Of a stretch of DNA of 10,992 nt, positions 1 through 7,129 are shown piece after piece. Position numbers and translations under genes: made by a program. The stretch is taken from the NCBI GenBank assembly GCA_013362835.1, contig JABFVJ010000033.1, forward strand, positions 1-10,992. Reading direction: 5' to 3'. Position 1 is the first letter of the stretch. Each line of letters opens with the position of its first letter. Origin of the DNA: Nonomuraea sp. GTDB taxonomy: Bacteria > Actinomycetota > Actinomycetes > Streptosporangiales > Streptosporangiaceae. The notes beneath the pieces were generated by a model. It worked only from the letters and a program-made list of their open reading frames with translations. It was not told the DNA's origin and searched no databases.

Positions 1-3000
1 GCCCGCGCCGGCCACCCGGTCGGCGAACGGCTTGAGCTTGTCGTAGCAGTCGACCATGCGCTCGCGGTCGTCGAGCAGCATGCCGGCCAGGGCCCGCCAG
101 GTCATCGCCAGCTCGTAGAGGAAGTCGGGCCGGACCGGCGGGCGCGTGGCGGCCACGGCCTTGGCGTCGTTGACGTGCCCGGCCGAGGCCAGGGCCAGCG
201 CGTAGGCGTCGAGGGTCCACTTGGCGCCACGCTGGTGGGCCTCGGCCAGCAGGTCGACCGTCTCGGCCGCCCGGCCGTCGACCAGGTGCAGGCAGAACGT
301 CGTGATCAGCGGGAGGTCCTGACGGCCTTCGAGCATGCCGGCCCGCGCGGTCATCCTGGCCGCGTTGCCGTAGGCGCGCTCGGCGCCCGCGTAGTCGCCC
401 CGGATCATCATGCGCTGGCCCTGGTACCAGACGACCACGGCGGCGGGGGCCGACAGGTCGTACTGCCTGGCGAGGCGGTCGGCGGCGGCGGCGTGGTCGT
501 CGGCGGCGGCGAACTCGCCCCGCGCCGCCGCGCACTCCAGCAGCACCAGGTGGGCCAGGGCCTGCGTGGCCATCTGCCCGGAACGCTGGGCGACCTCCAG
601 CAGCTCCCTGCCGATGCTCTCGCGCGTGTCGACGGCCGGGATGTCGTAGGACTGGCGCAGCCGCCCGCTCAGCGCCGCCGCGATCAGCGTCGCGTCGCCG
701 CTCTGCCTGGCCAGCTCCAGCGCCTCCAGCGACGCCTGCCGCCCGCGCTCGGGCGAGGAGGAGCCCTCCAGCTCCAGCGCCAGCGTGGTGAGCAGGCTCG
801 CGCGCAGGCGCTGCTCGCCCGCGGGCAGCTCCATGAGCGCCTTCTCGGTGACGTCGACGATCTCCCACGCGGTGCGGGTGAAGTCGCGCGCCATGCCCTT
901 GTGCGGCACGGCCAGCGAAGCCGCCACCTTCGCGGTCAGCTCCAGGTCGCCGAGCGGCAGCGCGGCGTCCATCGCCTGGCGGCGCAGCAGTCGCGCCGCC
1001 GTCATGTCGCCGCACAGCGCGAGCGCCCTGATCTGCCGCAGCATGAGCCGCAGCCGCTCCTTGGAACGCTCGGGCTCCCGCTCGCGCCGCTGCTCCTCGT
1101 TACGCGGGCTGCCCCGGTCGAAGGCCGCGATGGCCTGCTCCCACAACGTCGCGGCCTCGCGGTGGGCGAAGCGCCGCTCGGCCTGCTCGGCGGCGAGGCC
1201 CGCGTAGTGGACGGCCTTCTCGGCGGTGTCGGCCAGGAAGTAGTGGTGGGCCAGCGCCGCCACGTCGGACGGCGAGCGCTGCTCGATCACCCCGGCGACG
1301 GCCGCGTGAAGCCTGGTACGGCGCAGCCGGGAGGCGTCGGAGTAGATCGTGTCGCGGACCAGGTCGTGGTCGAACCTCAGCATCCCGGGCCCCGGCTCGG
1401 TCACCAGGCCGGCCAGCAGCGCCGCCTCGACGGCCTCGATCACCGCGTCCTCGTCGCCGGCCACCGTGACCAGCACGTCGAGGTCGACGTCGCGGCCGAT
1501 CACCGCGGCCTGCAGCAGGATCTGCTGGGCGCCCGCGGGCAGCCGCGAGATGCGTCTGCGCAGCACGTCGCGCACGCCCGACGGCACCCGCGAGAGCACC
1601 TGCGTGGCGCTGGCGCGGTCGGCCGCGCCCTCGGCGTCGAGCAGGCGCACGGTCTCGCGCACGAAGAACGGGTTGCCGCCGGTGCGCTCGACGATGGACT
1701 CGACCGCGTCCTCGTCGATCTCGCGTACGCAGGTGGCCTTGACCAGCTCGGCCACGGCCTTCGGGTCGAGGCCCGACAGGCCCACGCGCAGCGGCTCAAG
1801 GCGGGCCAGGGCGGCGAGCACGTCGGACTGGCGGTCGTCGAGCTCGCTCTCCCTGCACGTCACGACGAGCAGGACGCGGCTGGTGGCGAGCAGGCTCGGC
1901 AGCGCGCGCAGCAGGGCCAGCGTCTGGTCGTCGGCCCAGTGGAGGTCTTCCAGCGTCAGCAGCACCGGCGCCCGGCGCGCCACGCCCGCGAGGTAGCCGC
2001 CGACCGCGCGGTGCAGGCGGAAGCCGCCCGACACCTCGTCCTCGTCGGGGTCGGGGGCGGTGTCGTCGAGGAGCGGGGCGAGGAGCTGGGCGTATTCGCC
2101 GGCGCCGGCCATGTTGATGAGCGAGCGCAGGATCTCGACCCAGGCCCAGCCCGGCGGGGTGGCGCTGGAGTCGGGGCAGGCGCCGGACGCGGTGATCCAG
2201 CCGTCGGCGCCGAGCCTGCCGTCGAGCTGGCGCAGCAGCGTGGTCTTGCCCGCGCCGGCGACGCCGGTCACGATCGCGACCTGGAACCTGCCGGTGCGCG
2301 AGGCGGCCGTGGTCAGCCTGGTCAGCTCGGCGTCGCGGCCGACGAACGGCTCGGGCTCCAGCGGCGGCGGCTCGACGTGGGCGGCCGGGCGCGGCGGCCA
2401 GGTGTCGGTGACGGGCGCGGACCGCGACGGGCGCGGCGGGGCGGCCAGCTCCAGCTCGGGGGACTGGGCGAGGATGTCGGACTCCAGCTTGCGCAGCGCG
2501 GGCCCGGGGTCGATGCCGAGCTCGTCGGCCAGGATGTTCCTGGCCCTGCGCAGCGCGGCCAGGGCGTCGCCCTGCCGGCCGCAGCGGTAGAGGCCGAGGG
2601 CGAGCAGCCGCCAGCCCTCCTCGCGCAGCGGGTGTTCGGTGGTCAGCGCCTCGAGGTCGGGCACGGTCTCGGCGTGGAGGGCGAGGCGCAGGCCGGTGTC
2701 GGCGTGGCGCTCGCGGGCGACCAGGCGCAGCTCGGCCAGCCGGTTGACCTCGGCCTCGGCCCACGGCTGGTCGGCGAAGTCGGAGTAGGGGGTGCCGCGC
2801 CACAGGCCGAGCGCCTTCTCCAGCCGGCCGCGGGCGGACTGCGGGTCGCCCTCTTCGAGGTGCTCGCCCGCCGCCCTGACCATCTGCTCGAACCGCAGCG
2901 CGTCGACCTGGTCGGCGGCCACGCGCAGCGCGTAGCCGGAGGCCACGGTCACCAGCAGCCGGTTGGGGCCGCCACGCGGGCGGCCCGGCTCCAGCACCCG

Positions 3001-3213
3001 GCGCAGGCGCGAGATGTAGACCTGGAGGCCCGACTGCGCGCCCTTGGCCGCGTCGTCGTCCCACAGGTCGTAAAGGAGGGTGTCAACCGGAACGACCTGA
3101 CCTCTGGCCACGAGAAGTCGGGCGAGGACGGCCCGCTGCCGCAACCCGCCGAGGTCGAGTTCGTCGTCGTGTTCGTACGCCTCGACTGGCCCCAGAACTC
3201 GGAACGCCACCAT
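1..3213 (-). CDS. AfsR/SARP-family transcriptional regulator with BTAD, ATPase and TPR-like regions (3' end off the window)
   Basis: The frame is open on the minus strand from an ATG at 3213 to the left edge, giving 1071 residues with no stop. It begins MVAFRVLGPVEAYEHD, the usual opening of the OmpR-like winged helix of SARP regulators (about residues 1-98). A bacterial transcriptional activation domain follows at about 104-248, with WRGTPYSDFAD near 138-148 and DELGIDPGP ending near 238. A P-loop ATPase comes next: FVGRDAEL at 290-297, Walker A GVAGAGKTT at 317-325, and Walker B-like LLTLEDLHWADD at 418-429. The rest is Ala/Leu/Arg-rich helical sequence of TPR type. Proteins of this class are cytoplasmic activators, often of secondary metabolism, in which ATP binding is thought to control DNA binding; the target here is unknown. 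The length suggests that little is missing, and no C-terminal LuxR helix-turn-helix is visible. An in-frame GTG at 3225 with GGAAG at 3240-3236 is an alternative start. The gene lies downstream of the UPF0104 gene and may have its own promoter. Confidence 0.93.
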   Translation of the reverse strand, partial: MVAFRVLGPVEAYEHDDELDLGGLRQRAVLARLLVARGQVVPVDTLLYDLWDDDAAKGAQSGLQVYISRLRRVLEPGRPRGGPNRLLVTVASGYALRVAADQVDALRFEQMVRAAGEHLEEGDPQSARGRLEKALGLWRGTPYSDFADQPWAEAEVNRLAELRLVARERHADTGLRLALHAETVPDLEALTTEHPLREEGWRLLALGLYRCGRQGDALAALRRARNILADELGIDPGPALRKLESDILAQSPELELAAPPRPSRSAPVTDTWPPRPAAHVEPPPLEPEPFVGRDAELTRLTTAASRTGRFQVAIVTGVAGAGKTTLLRQLDGRLGADGWITASGACPDSSATPPGWAWVEILRSLINMAGAGEYAQLLAPLLDDTAPDPDEDEVSGGFRLHRAVGGYLAGVARRAPVLLTLEDLHWADDQTLALLRALPSLLATSRVLLVVTCRESELDDRQSDVLAALARLEPLRVGLSGLDPKAVAELVKATCVREIDEDAVESIVERTGGNPFFVRETVRLLDAEGAADRASATQVLSRVPSGVRDVLRRRISRLPAGAQQILLQAAVIGRDVDLDVLVTVAGDEDAVIEAVEAALLAGLVTEPGPGMLRFDHDLVRDTIYSDASRLRRTRLHAAVAGVIEQRSPSDVAALAHHYFLADTAEKAVHYAGLAAEQAERRFAHREAATLWEQAIAAFDRGSPRNEEQRREREPERSKERLRLMLRQIRALALCGDMTAARLLRRQAMDAALPLGDLELTAKVAASLAVPHKGMARDFTRTAWEIVDVTEKALMELPAGEQRLRASLLTTLALELEGSSSPERGRQASLEALELARQSGDATLIAAALSGRLRQSYDIPAVDTRESIGRELLEVAQRSGQMATQALAHLVLLECAAARGEFAAADDHAAAADRLARQYDLSAPAAVVVWYQGQRMMIRGDYAGAERAYGNAARMTARAGMLEGRQDLPLITTFCLHLVDGRAAETVDLLAEAHQRGAKWTLDAYALALASAGHVNDAKAVAATRPPVRPDFLYELAMTWRALAGMLLDDRERMVDCYDKLKPFADRVAGAG

Positions 3214-3223
3214 GTCAGCCGCC

Positions 3224-3263
3224 ACGCTATGCGGGCTTCCGAATCGCGCACAAGGTCTTTGTG
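3224..3263 (-). promoter_or_regulatory. Candidate promoter and palindromic operator before the SARP gene
   Basis: In the 63-base gap before the regulator, the minus strand has a TANNNT hexamer TAGCGT (3229-3224), 10 bases before the ATG at 3213. A weak -35-like TTGTGC (3253-3248) lies 18 bases upstream of it. The -35-like element is overlapped by a 15-bp near-palindrome, CACAAGGTCTTTGTG on the plus strand (3249-3263), with 5-bp perfect arms CACAA/TTGTG. The site could bind a repressor or the regulator itself. It could also act as a weak hairpin after the UPF0104 gene, whose stop is 13 bases away. The sequence pattern is seen; the function is inferred. Confidence 0.35.
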
Positions 3264-3276
3264 GGGTTTGGGATTG

Positions 3277-4335
3277 TCACTGGGGGGCCTTCGAGATCGC
3301 GGACGGGGGCTCCGTGGCGGCGCTCCGGCCGTTGCGCCTGCGCAGGAGCGCCCACGCGCCCAGCGCGAGGCCGCCGAACGGGATCTCGATAGTGTAAGTC
3401 CAGAAGCCGAAAAGTAGTGCGGTCGCCACCGCGGGAGTGCCCGGGACGCCGAACGTGATCAGCATCGCGGCCACCCCGCTCTCCATGATCCCGGCGCCGC
3501 TCGGCGTGATGAGGGCGCTCGTCAGCACGCGCGACAGCGCGAAGACGGCGATCGACTGGGCGAGGCCGGGCCAGGCGCCGGTGGCCGACATGCAGGCGGC
3601 CATGATCGCCCACTGGAAGCCCAGGAAGAACACCATGCCGAGCGACAGCCCGACCGACCGCGTACGGACGATCTCGGCGGTGTCGGCGCGCAGCCGGTGG
3701 AACGCCTCCGAGGCGTGGACCTTCAGCCGCAGCAGCCGGGTGAGCCCGTCGAGGGCCTTGCCGAGCACGACGGCGGCGCGGTCCCAGTAGAGGGCGGCGG
3801 CCACGACCGCGCAGAGCACCAGGATGGAGATCGCGCCCGTCCAGGCCGCCTTGGTGAACGACGGGTCGAGCACCCCGCCCGCCATGAGCAGGGCGATGAT
3901 GCCCATGGCCGGCAGGATGAACCTGAACAACGTGTTCCAGATGCCGCTGACCAGCGTCATGACCACGATCGGCCGGTTGCCGAACCCCCAGCCCCTGGTC
4001 ATCGCGAACGACACCGCCACCCCGACCGCGCCGCCGAACGGCAGCAGGTTGCTGACCGCGCTGCCCGCCGCGTTGAGCGTGAGCCCCTGAAGATTGGTCA
4101 GCCCCGGCAGCGAGTTGGTCAGCACGAACGTGTAGGCCAGCAGGCTCAGCAGCCACAGGGCCGCCATCAGGGCGATCTCGCCCGCGCCCAGCGTGGCGAA
4201 CACCGCGCCGATGTCGTGCCAGGAGACCGGCTTGCCCGTGAGGGTGTGGACGATCTGCGGCAGGTAGACCACGAGCAGCACGGCCAGCCCGAGTGACAGG
4301 ACGGACAGGGCTATCTGGAGCGGCTTGTTCTTCAT
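3277..4335 (-). CDS. UPF0104 / lysylphosphatidylglycerol synthase transmembrane-domain protein
   Basis: This 352-residue polytopic membrane protein has about eight hydrophobic segments, the first at about residues 7-24. It carries the two conserved blocks of the LPG_synthase_TM family (YbhN/AglD/MprF-N type): NAAGSAVSNLLPFGGAVG at 88-105 and TPSGAGIMESGVA at 277-289. The C-terminal tail is short and basic (LRRRNGR near 331-337). There is no cytoplasmic aminoacyl-transfer domain, so it is not a complete MprF-type synthase. Stand-alone members are often found beside glycosyltransferases and are thought to move or handle lipid-linked substrates; the reaction is not settled. The ATG at 4335 is preceded by a GGGG-rich stretch, very close for a ribosome binding site. 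It lies 49 bases downstream of the deacetylase gene in the same direction, so the two are probably one transcript. This supports a role in making or exporting an envelope glycolipid, which is inference. Confidence 0.9.
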   Translation of the reverse strand: MKNKPLQIALSVLSLGLAVLLVVYLPQIVHTLTGKPVSWHDIGAVFATLGAGEIALMAALWLLSLLAYTFVLTNSLPGLTNLQGLTLNAAGSAVSNLLPFGGAVGVAVSFAMTRGWGFGNRPIVVMTLVSGIWNTLFRFILPAMGIIALLMAGGVLDPSFTKAAWTGAISILVLCAVVAAALYWDRAAVVLGKALDGLTRLLRLKVHASEAFHRLRADTAEIVRTRSVGLSLGMVFFLGFQWAIMAACMSATGAWPGLAQSIAVFALSRVLTSALITPSGAGIMESGVAAMLITFGVPGTPAVATALLFGFWTYTIEIPFGGLALGAWALLRRRNGRSAATEPPSAISKAPQ

Positions 4336-4384
4336 CGCCCCTAAGTCTGCCGGGTCGCCGGAGCCGTGGCGTCAGACCCAGGTC

Positions 4385-5203
4385 CTACTTCGGCCACTGG
4401 TCGAAAGGATGAGTGAGGCGGGTGCCGGGTGGAAGATCGCGGCGTACGTACCATTCGGTGCCGAAGACCAGGCGGTAGAGGGGGCCGGGGACCTTCAGCA
4501 TGACGGCGAGGGTGCGGTCGCTGTCGCCGCCGCTGGCCTGGGAGGCGTGCGCGGCCATCGACGCCCGCTTCTGTTTCGTATATTTCCGGACATTGACCCG
4601 GTGGGTGATCGTGTCGTTCGCCGAGTACGCGCTCTCGAACGTCCGTACGTCGAACTCCGGCGGGAACTTGTAGACCCGGCCCGCCATCCGCAGCAGCCGC
4701 ACCAGCGGATCGCGGTTGACCGTCGCCTCCAGGACGATCTCCGTGCCCGCGATCTGCGCCGCCCGCTTGCCCACCCGGTGCACCTGCACGTGGTCGGGAT
4801 GGCCGTAGCCGCCGGCCGGGTCGTAGATCGCCAGCAGGTCGGCCTTCTCCTCCTCCAGGATCGCGGCCAGGGCCCGCGCCGCCGCCTCGCTGTCGGCGTC
4901 GATGAAGGCGTTGTCGGGCCGCTCCTCGGCGATGCCGCCCTTGGGGCTGAGCCCGGAGTCGCCGTAGCCGAGGCATTCCACGCGGGCGCAGCCGAGCAGC
5001 GCGGCCGACTGGTAGAGCTCCTTCAGCCGGGTCTCGCGCAGCTCCTCGCCCGGCCCGATCTCGGCCAGGCCGCGCTCGCCGGCCGTCGCGACCACGAGCA
5101 CCACGCGGTGCCCCTCCGCCGCGAGCATGGCCATGGTGCCCGCCGTGAGCAGGGCCTCGTCGTCGGGATGGGCGTGGAAGAAGACCGCGGTACGTGGAGG
5201 CAC
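4385..5203 (-). CDS. PIG-L / LmbE family N-deacetylase
   Basis: The 272-residue protein opens with FFHAHPDDEALL; AHPDDE at 11-16 is the metal-binding and catalytic motif of the PIG-L/LmbE fold, and GHPDH at 134-138 supplies the third metal ligand. H142 follows in the usual spacing. The family removes N-acetyl groups from GlcNAc conjugates with Zn2+ (MshB and BshB in thiol synthesis, PIG-L in GPI synthesis, and natural-product deacetylases). No signal peptide is seen, so it should act in the cytoplasm. The start is GTG at 5203. No Shine-Dalgarno precedes it, but TAATCT (5215-5210) ends 6 bases before it, which fits a leaderless transcript. It diverges from a GT4 glycosyltransferase 23 bases away, echoing the MshA/MshB and BshA/BshB pairs in which one enzyme adds GlcNAc and the other deacetylates it. 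The C-terminal part (about 165-272) does not clearly match MshB or Mca, so I assign no gene symbol. Confidence 0.93.
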   Translation of the reverse strand: MPPRTAVFFHAHPDDEALLTAGTMAMLAAEGHRVVLVVATAGERGLAEIGPGEELRETRLKELYQSAALLGCARVECLGYGDSGLSPKGGIAEERPDNAFIDADSEAAARALAAILEEEKADLLAIYDPAGGYGHPDHVQVHRVGKRAAQIAGTEIVLEATVNRDPLVRLLRMAGRVYKFPPEFDVRTFESAYSANDTITHRVNVRKYTKQKRASMAAHASQASGGDSDRTLAVMLKVPGPLYRLVFGTEWYVRRDLPPGTRLTHPFDQWPK

Positions 5204-5206
5204 ACG

Positions 5207-5222
5207 CCCAGATTAGTCTGGG
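5207..5222. promoter_or_regulatory. Symmetric divergent promoter with overlapping -10 elements, probably leaderless both ways
   Basis: The sequence CCCAGATTAGTCTGGG is an inverted repeat with 6-bp perfect arms (CCCAGA/TCTGGG) around TTAG. Read on the plus strand it contains TAGTCT (5214-5219), 7 bases before the GTG at 5227 of the glycosyltransferase. Read on the minus strand it contains TAATCT (5215-5210), 6 bases before the GTG at 5203 of the deacetylase. Both match the TANNNT core of actinobacterial -10 boxes, and both distances place the expected transcription start at or next to the start codon. I see no good -35 on either side. Transcription from this site is inferred. Confidence 0.5.
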
Positions 5223-5226
5223 AGGG

Positions 5227-6324
5227 GTGCGGATCTTTCACGTGAGTGACTGTTACCTGCCGCGGCTCGGGGGGATCGAGGTCCAGGTGGCCGACCTGGT
5301 GCGGACGCAGCGAGAGGCCGGCCACGACGTGCTCGTGGCCACGGCGACCAGGGGCGAGGCGCTGCCCGGCGTGCGCAGGGTCGTCGCCAGGATGCCCTTC
5401 GACCTGCCGGTCCACCCGTTCGGAGTGGGGCATCTCACTCGGGGCATCACCGCCACCCGGCCCGACGTGGTCCACGTGCACACCGGCGCGGTGTCGCCGT
5501 TCGCCTGGATGGGCGTGCGCGCGGCGCGGCGGGCGGGGGTGCCGTGCGTGGTGACCGTGCACAGCATGTGGGACCCGGTCACGCGGATGGTCTACCGGCT
5601 GCTGCGGCTCGGGTTCGGCTGGCAGCGCTGGGGGCTCGTCGCCACGACCGTCAGCAACGCGGCGGCGGCGCCGATCCGGGCGGTCGCCGGGCCAGGAGTG
5701 CCGGTGCGGGTGGTGTCCAACGGCCTCGACCTGTCGGGGTGGGCGCCCGCGCCGGGCGCGCCCGACGCGCGCGAGGGGGTGCACGTCGTGGCGGTCGGCC
5801 GGCTGGCCCCGCGCAAGCAGCCCGTACGCCTGCTGCGCCTGCTCCTCGCCGCGCGGGCGCGGGTGCCCGCGTCGATCCCGATGCGGGCCACGATCGTGGG
5901 CGACGGGCCGGCGCGCGCCCGGATGGAACGTTTCCTCGCCAAACACGGCATGACCGGCTGGGTGTCGCTGCCGGGGCGCTACTCGCGCGAGGAGATCGCG
6001 AAGGTGCTGGCCTCCGCCGACGTCTTCGTGGCGCCGGCGGCCAGGGAGTCGTTCGGCATCGCGGCGCTGGAGGCGCGGGCCGCCGGGGTGCCGGTGGTGG
6101 CGCGGGCCCAGAGCGGGGTCGCCGACTTCGTCAGGGACGGCACCGAGGGGCTGCTCGGCCGTACGCTGGGCGACCTCGCGCGGGCGGTGGCCCGGCTGTG
6201 CTCCGACGCGGGGCTGCGCGAGCGGATCATGGCCTACAACCGGTCCACCCCGCCCGTCGCGGGATCGTGGGCGGGGGTGCTCGAAGGGTTCGACCGGGCC
6301 TACGAGCAGGCGCTCGCGCGTTAG
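5227..6324 (+). CDS. Glycosyltransferase family 4 (GT-B fold)
   Basis: The protein of about 365 residues has the N-terminal block VRIFHVSDCYLPRLGGIEVQ of GT4 enzymes (residues 1-20), a Gly-rich loop that contacts substrate. The C-terminal nucleotide-sugar half contains VAVGRLAPRKQP and IVGDGPARARM, then the GT4 E-x7-E signature ESFGIAALE, with glutamates at 274 and 282. It should transfer a sugar from a nucleotide donor with retention of configuration, in the cytoplasm or at the inner membrane face; donor and acceptor cannot be read from the sequence. I chose the GTG at 5227 because homologues usually begin at the RI-HVSDCYLP block. A GTG at 5194 is in frame but would overlap the divergent deacetylase gene. 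A GGGAGG run at 5220-5225 lies only one base from GTG 5227, so a leaderless start is as likely. Its stop overlaps that of the convergent SDR gene. Pairing with the deacetylase suggests an N-acetyl-amino-sugar product. Confidence 0.93.
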   Translation: MRIFHVSDCYLPRLGGIEVQVADLVRTQREAGHDVLVATATRGEALPGVRRVVARMPFDLPVHPFGVGHLTRGITATRPDVVHVHTGAVSPFAWMGVRAARRAGVPCVVTVHSMWDPVTRMVYRLLRLGFGWQRWGLVATTVSNAAAAPIRAVAGPGVPVRVVSNGLDLSGWAPAPGAPDAREGVHVVAVGRLAPRKQPVRLLRLLLAARARVPASIPMRATIVGDGPARARMERFLAKHGMTGWVSLPGRYSREEIAKVLASADVFVAPAARESFGIAALEARAAGVPVVARAQSGVADFVRDGTEGLLGRTLGDLARAVARLCSDAGLRERIMAYNRSTPPVAGSWAGVLEGFDRAYEQALAR

Positions 6325-7106
6325 CCGAGGCCGCCCCCGCGCGGCGTGTACTCGCGCGTCGCGAAGGGGCCGCCCTGCGGGGTGTCGTCGGTGAAGAACC
6401 CGGCCGGGTCGCCGGTCACCTCATGGGACTCGGCGTCGTCCAGCGGTTCGTAGCCGAGCTCGGGGGAGAGCTTCCAGAAGCGGCGGGTGTTGGCCGAGAC
6501 GGCGTACGCGGCGAGGAAGCGCAGGCCGGGGGTGGTGACGGCGGCGTGGAAGAAGCCGGCGCAGTCGCGGGGGCTGAGCCAGGTGGCCAGGTGGCGGGCG
6601 TCCACCGGGCGGGGCTCCAGGCTGCCGATGCGCAGGCAGACCACCTCCAGGCCGAACTTGTCGGCGTAGAGGCGGCCCAGGGCTTCCAGGGCGACCTTGC
6701 TGACGCCGTACAGGCCGTCGGGGCGCGGCGGCAGGTCGGGGGAGAGCGTCGCGGTCGCCGGGTACATGCCGGTCAGCCGGTTGCTGCTGGCCAGGGCCAC
6801 GCGCCGCACGCCGGCCAGCCTGGCCGCCTCCAGCACGCGGTGGGTGGTCAGGACGTTGCCGTCGAGCAGGTCGGGCAGCGGCGCCTCGTCGGGCACCCCG
6901 GCCAGGTGCACGATCGCGTCGGCGCCCTCGACGATCTCCAGCACCTCGCGCGGGTCCGACAGGTCGGTACGCACCGCCTCCTCGCCCGGCTCGGCCGTCA
7001 TGGGCACCCGGTCGACCAGGACCAGCTTGTCAGCGGCCCGACGCAGCCGCTCGCGTACGGCGCCGCCGACCATCCCGGCGGCGCCGGTGAGCACGATCGT
7101 TGTCAT
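6321..7106 (-). CDS. Uronate-dehydrogenase-like NAD-dependent SDR (epimerase/dehydratase family)
   Basis: The 261-residue protein is an extended-type short-chain dehydrogenase. It has TGAAGMVG at 7-14 (dinucleotide-binding loop), an acidic VD at 31-32 at the end of the second strand that favours NAD, ASSN at 106-109, and the catalytic YGVSK pair Y133/K137. The stretch RPDGLYGVSK followed by WLSPRDCA (176-183) and SANTRRFW (204-211) resembles bacterial uronate dehydrogenases, which oxidise galacturonate or glucuronate to aldarolactones; the length also fits. The substrate remains a family-level guess, and a nucleotide-sugar epimerase is the main alternative. The ATG at 7106 has AGGA at 7117-7114, seven bases upstream. 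It starts 23 bases after the stop of the DUF2079 gene, so the two are likely co-transcribed. The long open frame extending upstream of 7106 is out-of-frame shadow of that gene. Its TAA overlaps the TAG of the convergent glycosyltransferase. Confidence 0.9.
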   Translation of the reverse strand: MTTIVLTGAAGMVGGAVRERLRRAADKLVLVDRVPMTAEPGEEAVRTDLSDPREVLEIVEGADAIVHLAGVPDEAPLPDLLDGNVLTTHRVLEAARLAGVRRVALASSNRLTGMYPATATLSPDLPPRPDGLYGVSKVALEALGRLYADKFGLEVVCLRIGSLEPRPVDARHLATWLSPRDCAGFFHAAVTTPGLRFLAAYAVSANTRRFWKLSPELGYEPLDDAESHEVTGDPAGFFTDDTPQGGPFATREYTPRGGGLG

Positions 7107-7129
7107 GGGGACATCCTGCGGCACGACGG

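Noticed and set aside
481..520. Runs of GGC/GCC triplets that look like a short repeat.
   Set aside because: They encode an Ala/Asp/Arg-rich helical stretch of the SARP protein and vary between units, so they reflect codon bias and not a repeat element.
175..3417. A 1080-codon open frame on the plus strand.
   Set aside because: It runs antisense to the SARP regulator, whose minus-strand frame has clear winged-helix, BTAD and Walker motifs. The plus-strand product is low-complexity, rich in Gly, Arg, Gln and His, and shows no family motif, as expected from GC-rich codon bias.
5194..5226. Upstream GTG start for the glycosyltransferase.
   Set aside because: It would add 11 residues not typical of the family and overlap the divergent deacetylase start and the -10 elements. 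Kept only as an alternative.
5239..5244. CACGTG palindrome.
   Set aside because: Six-base palindromes are frequent in GC-rich DNA, and this one lies inside the glycosyltransferase coding sequence with conserved residues around it.
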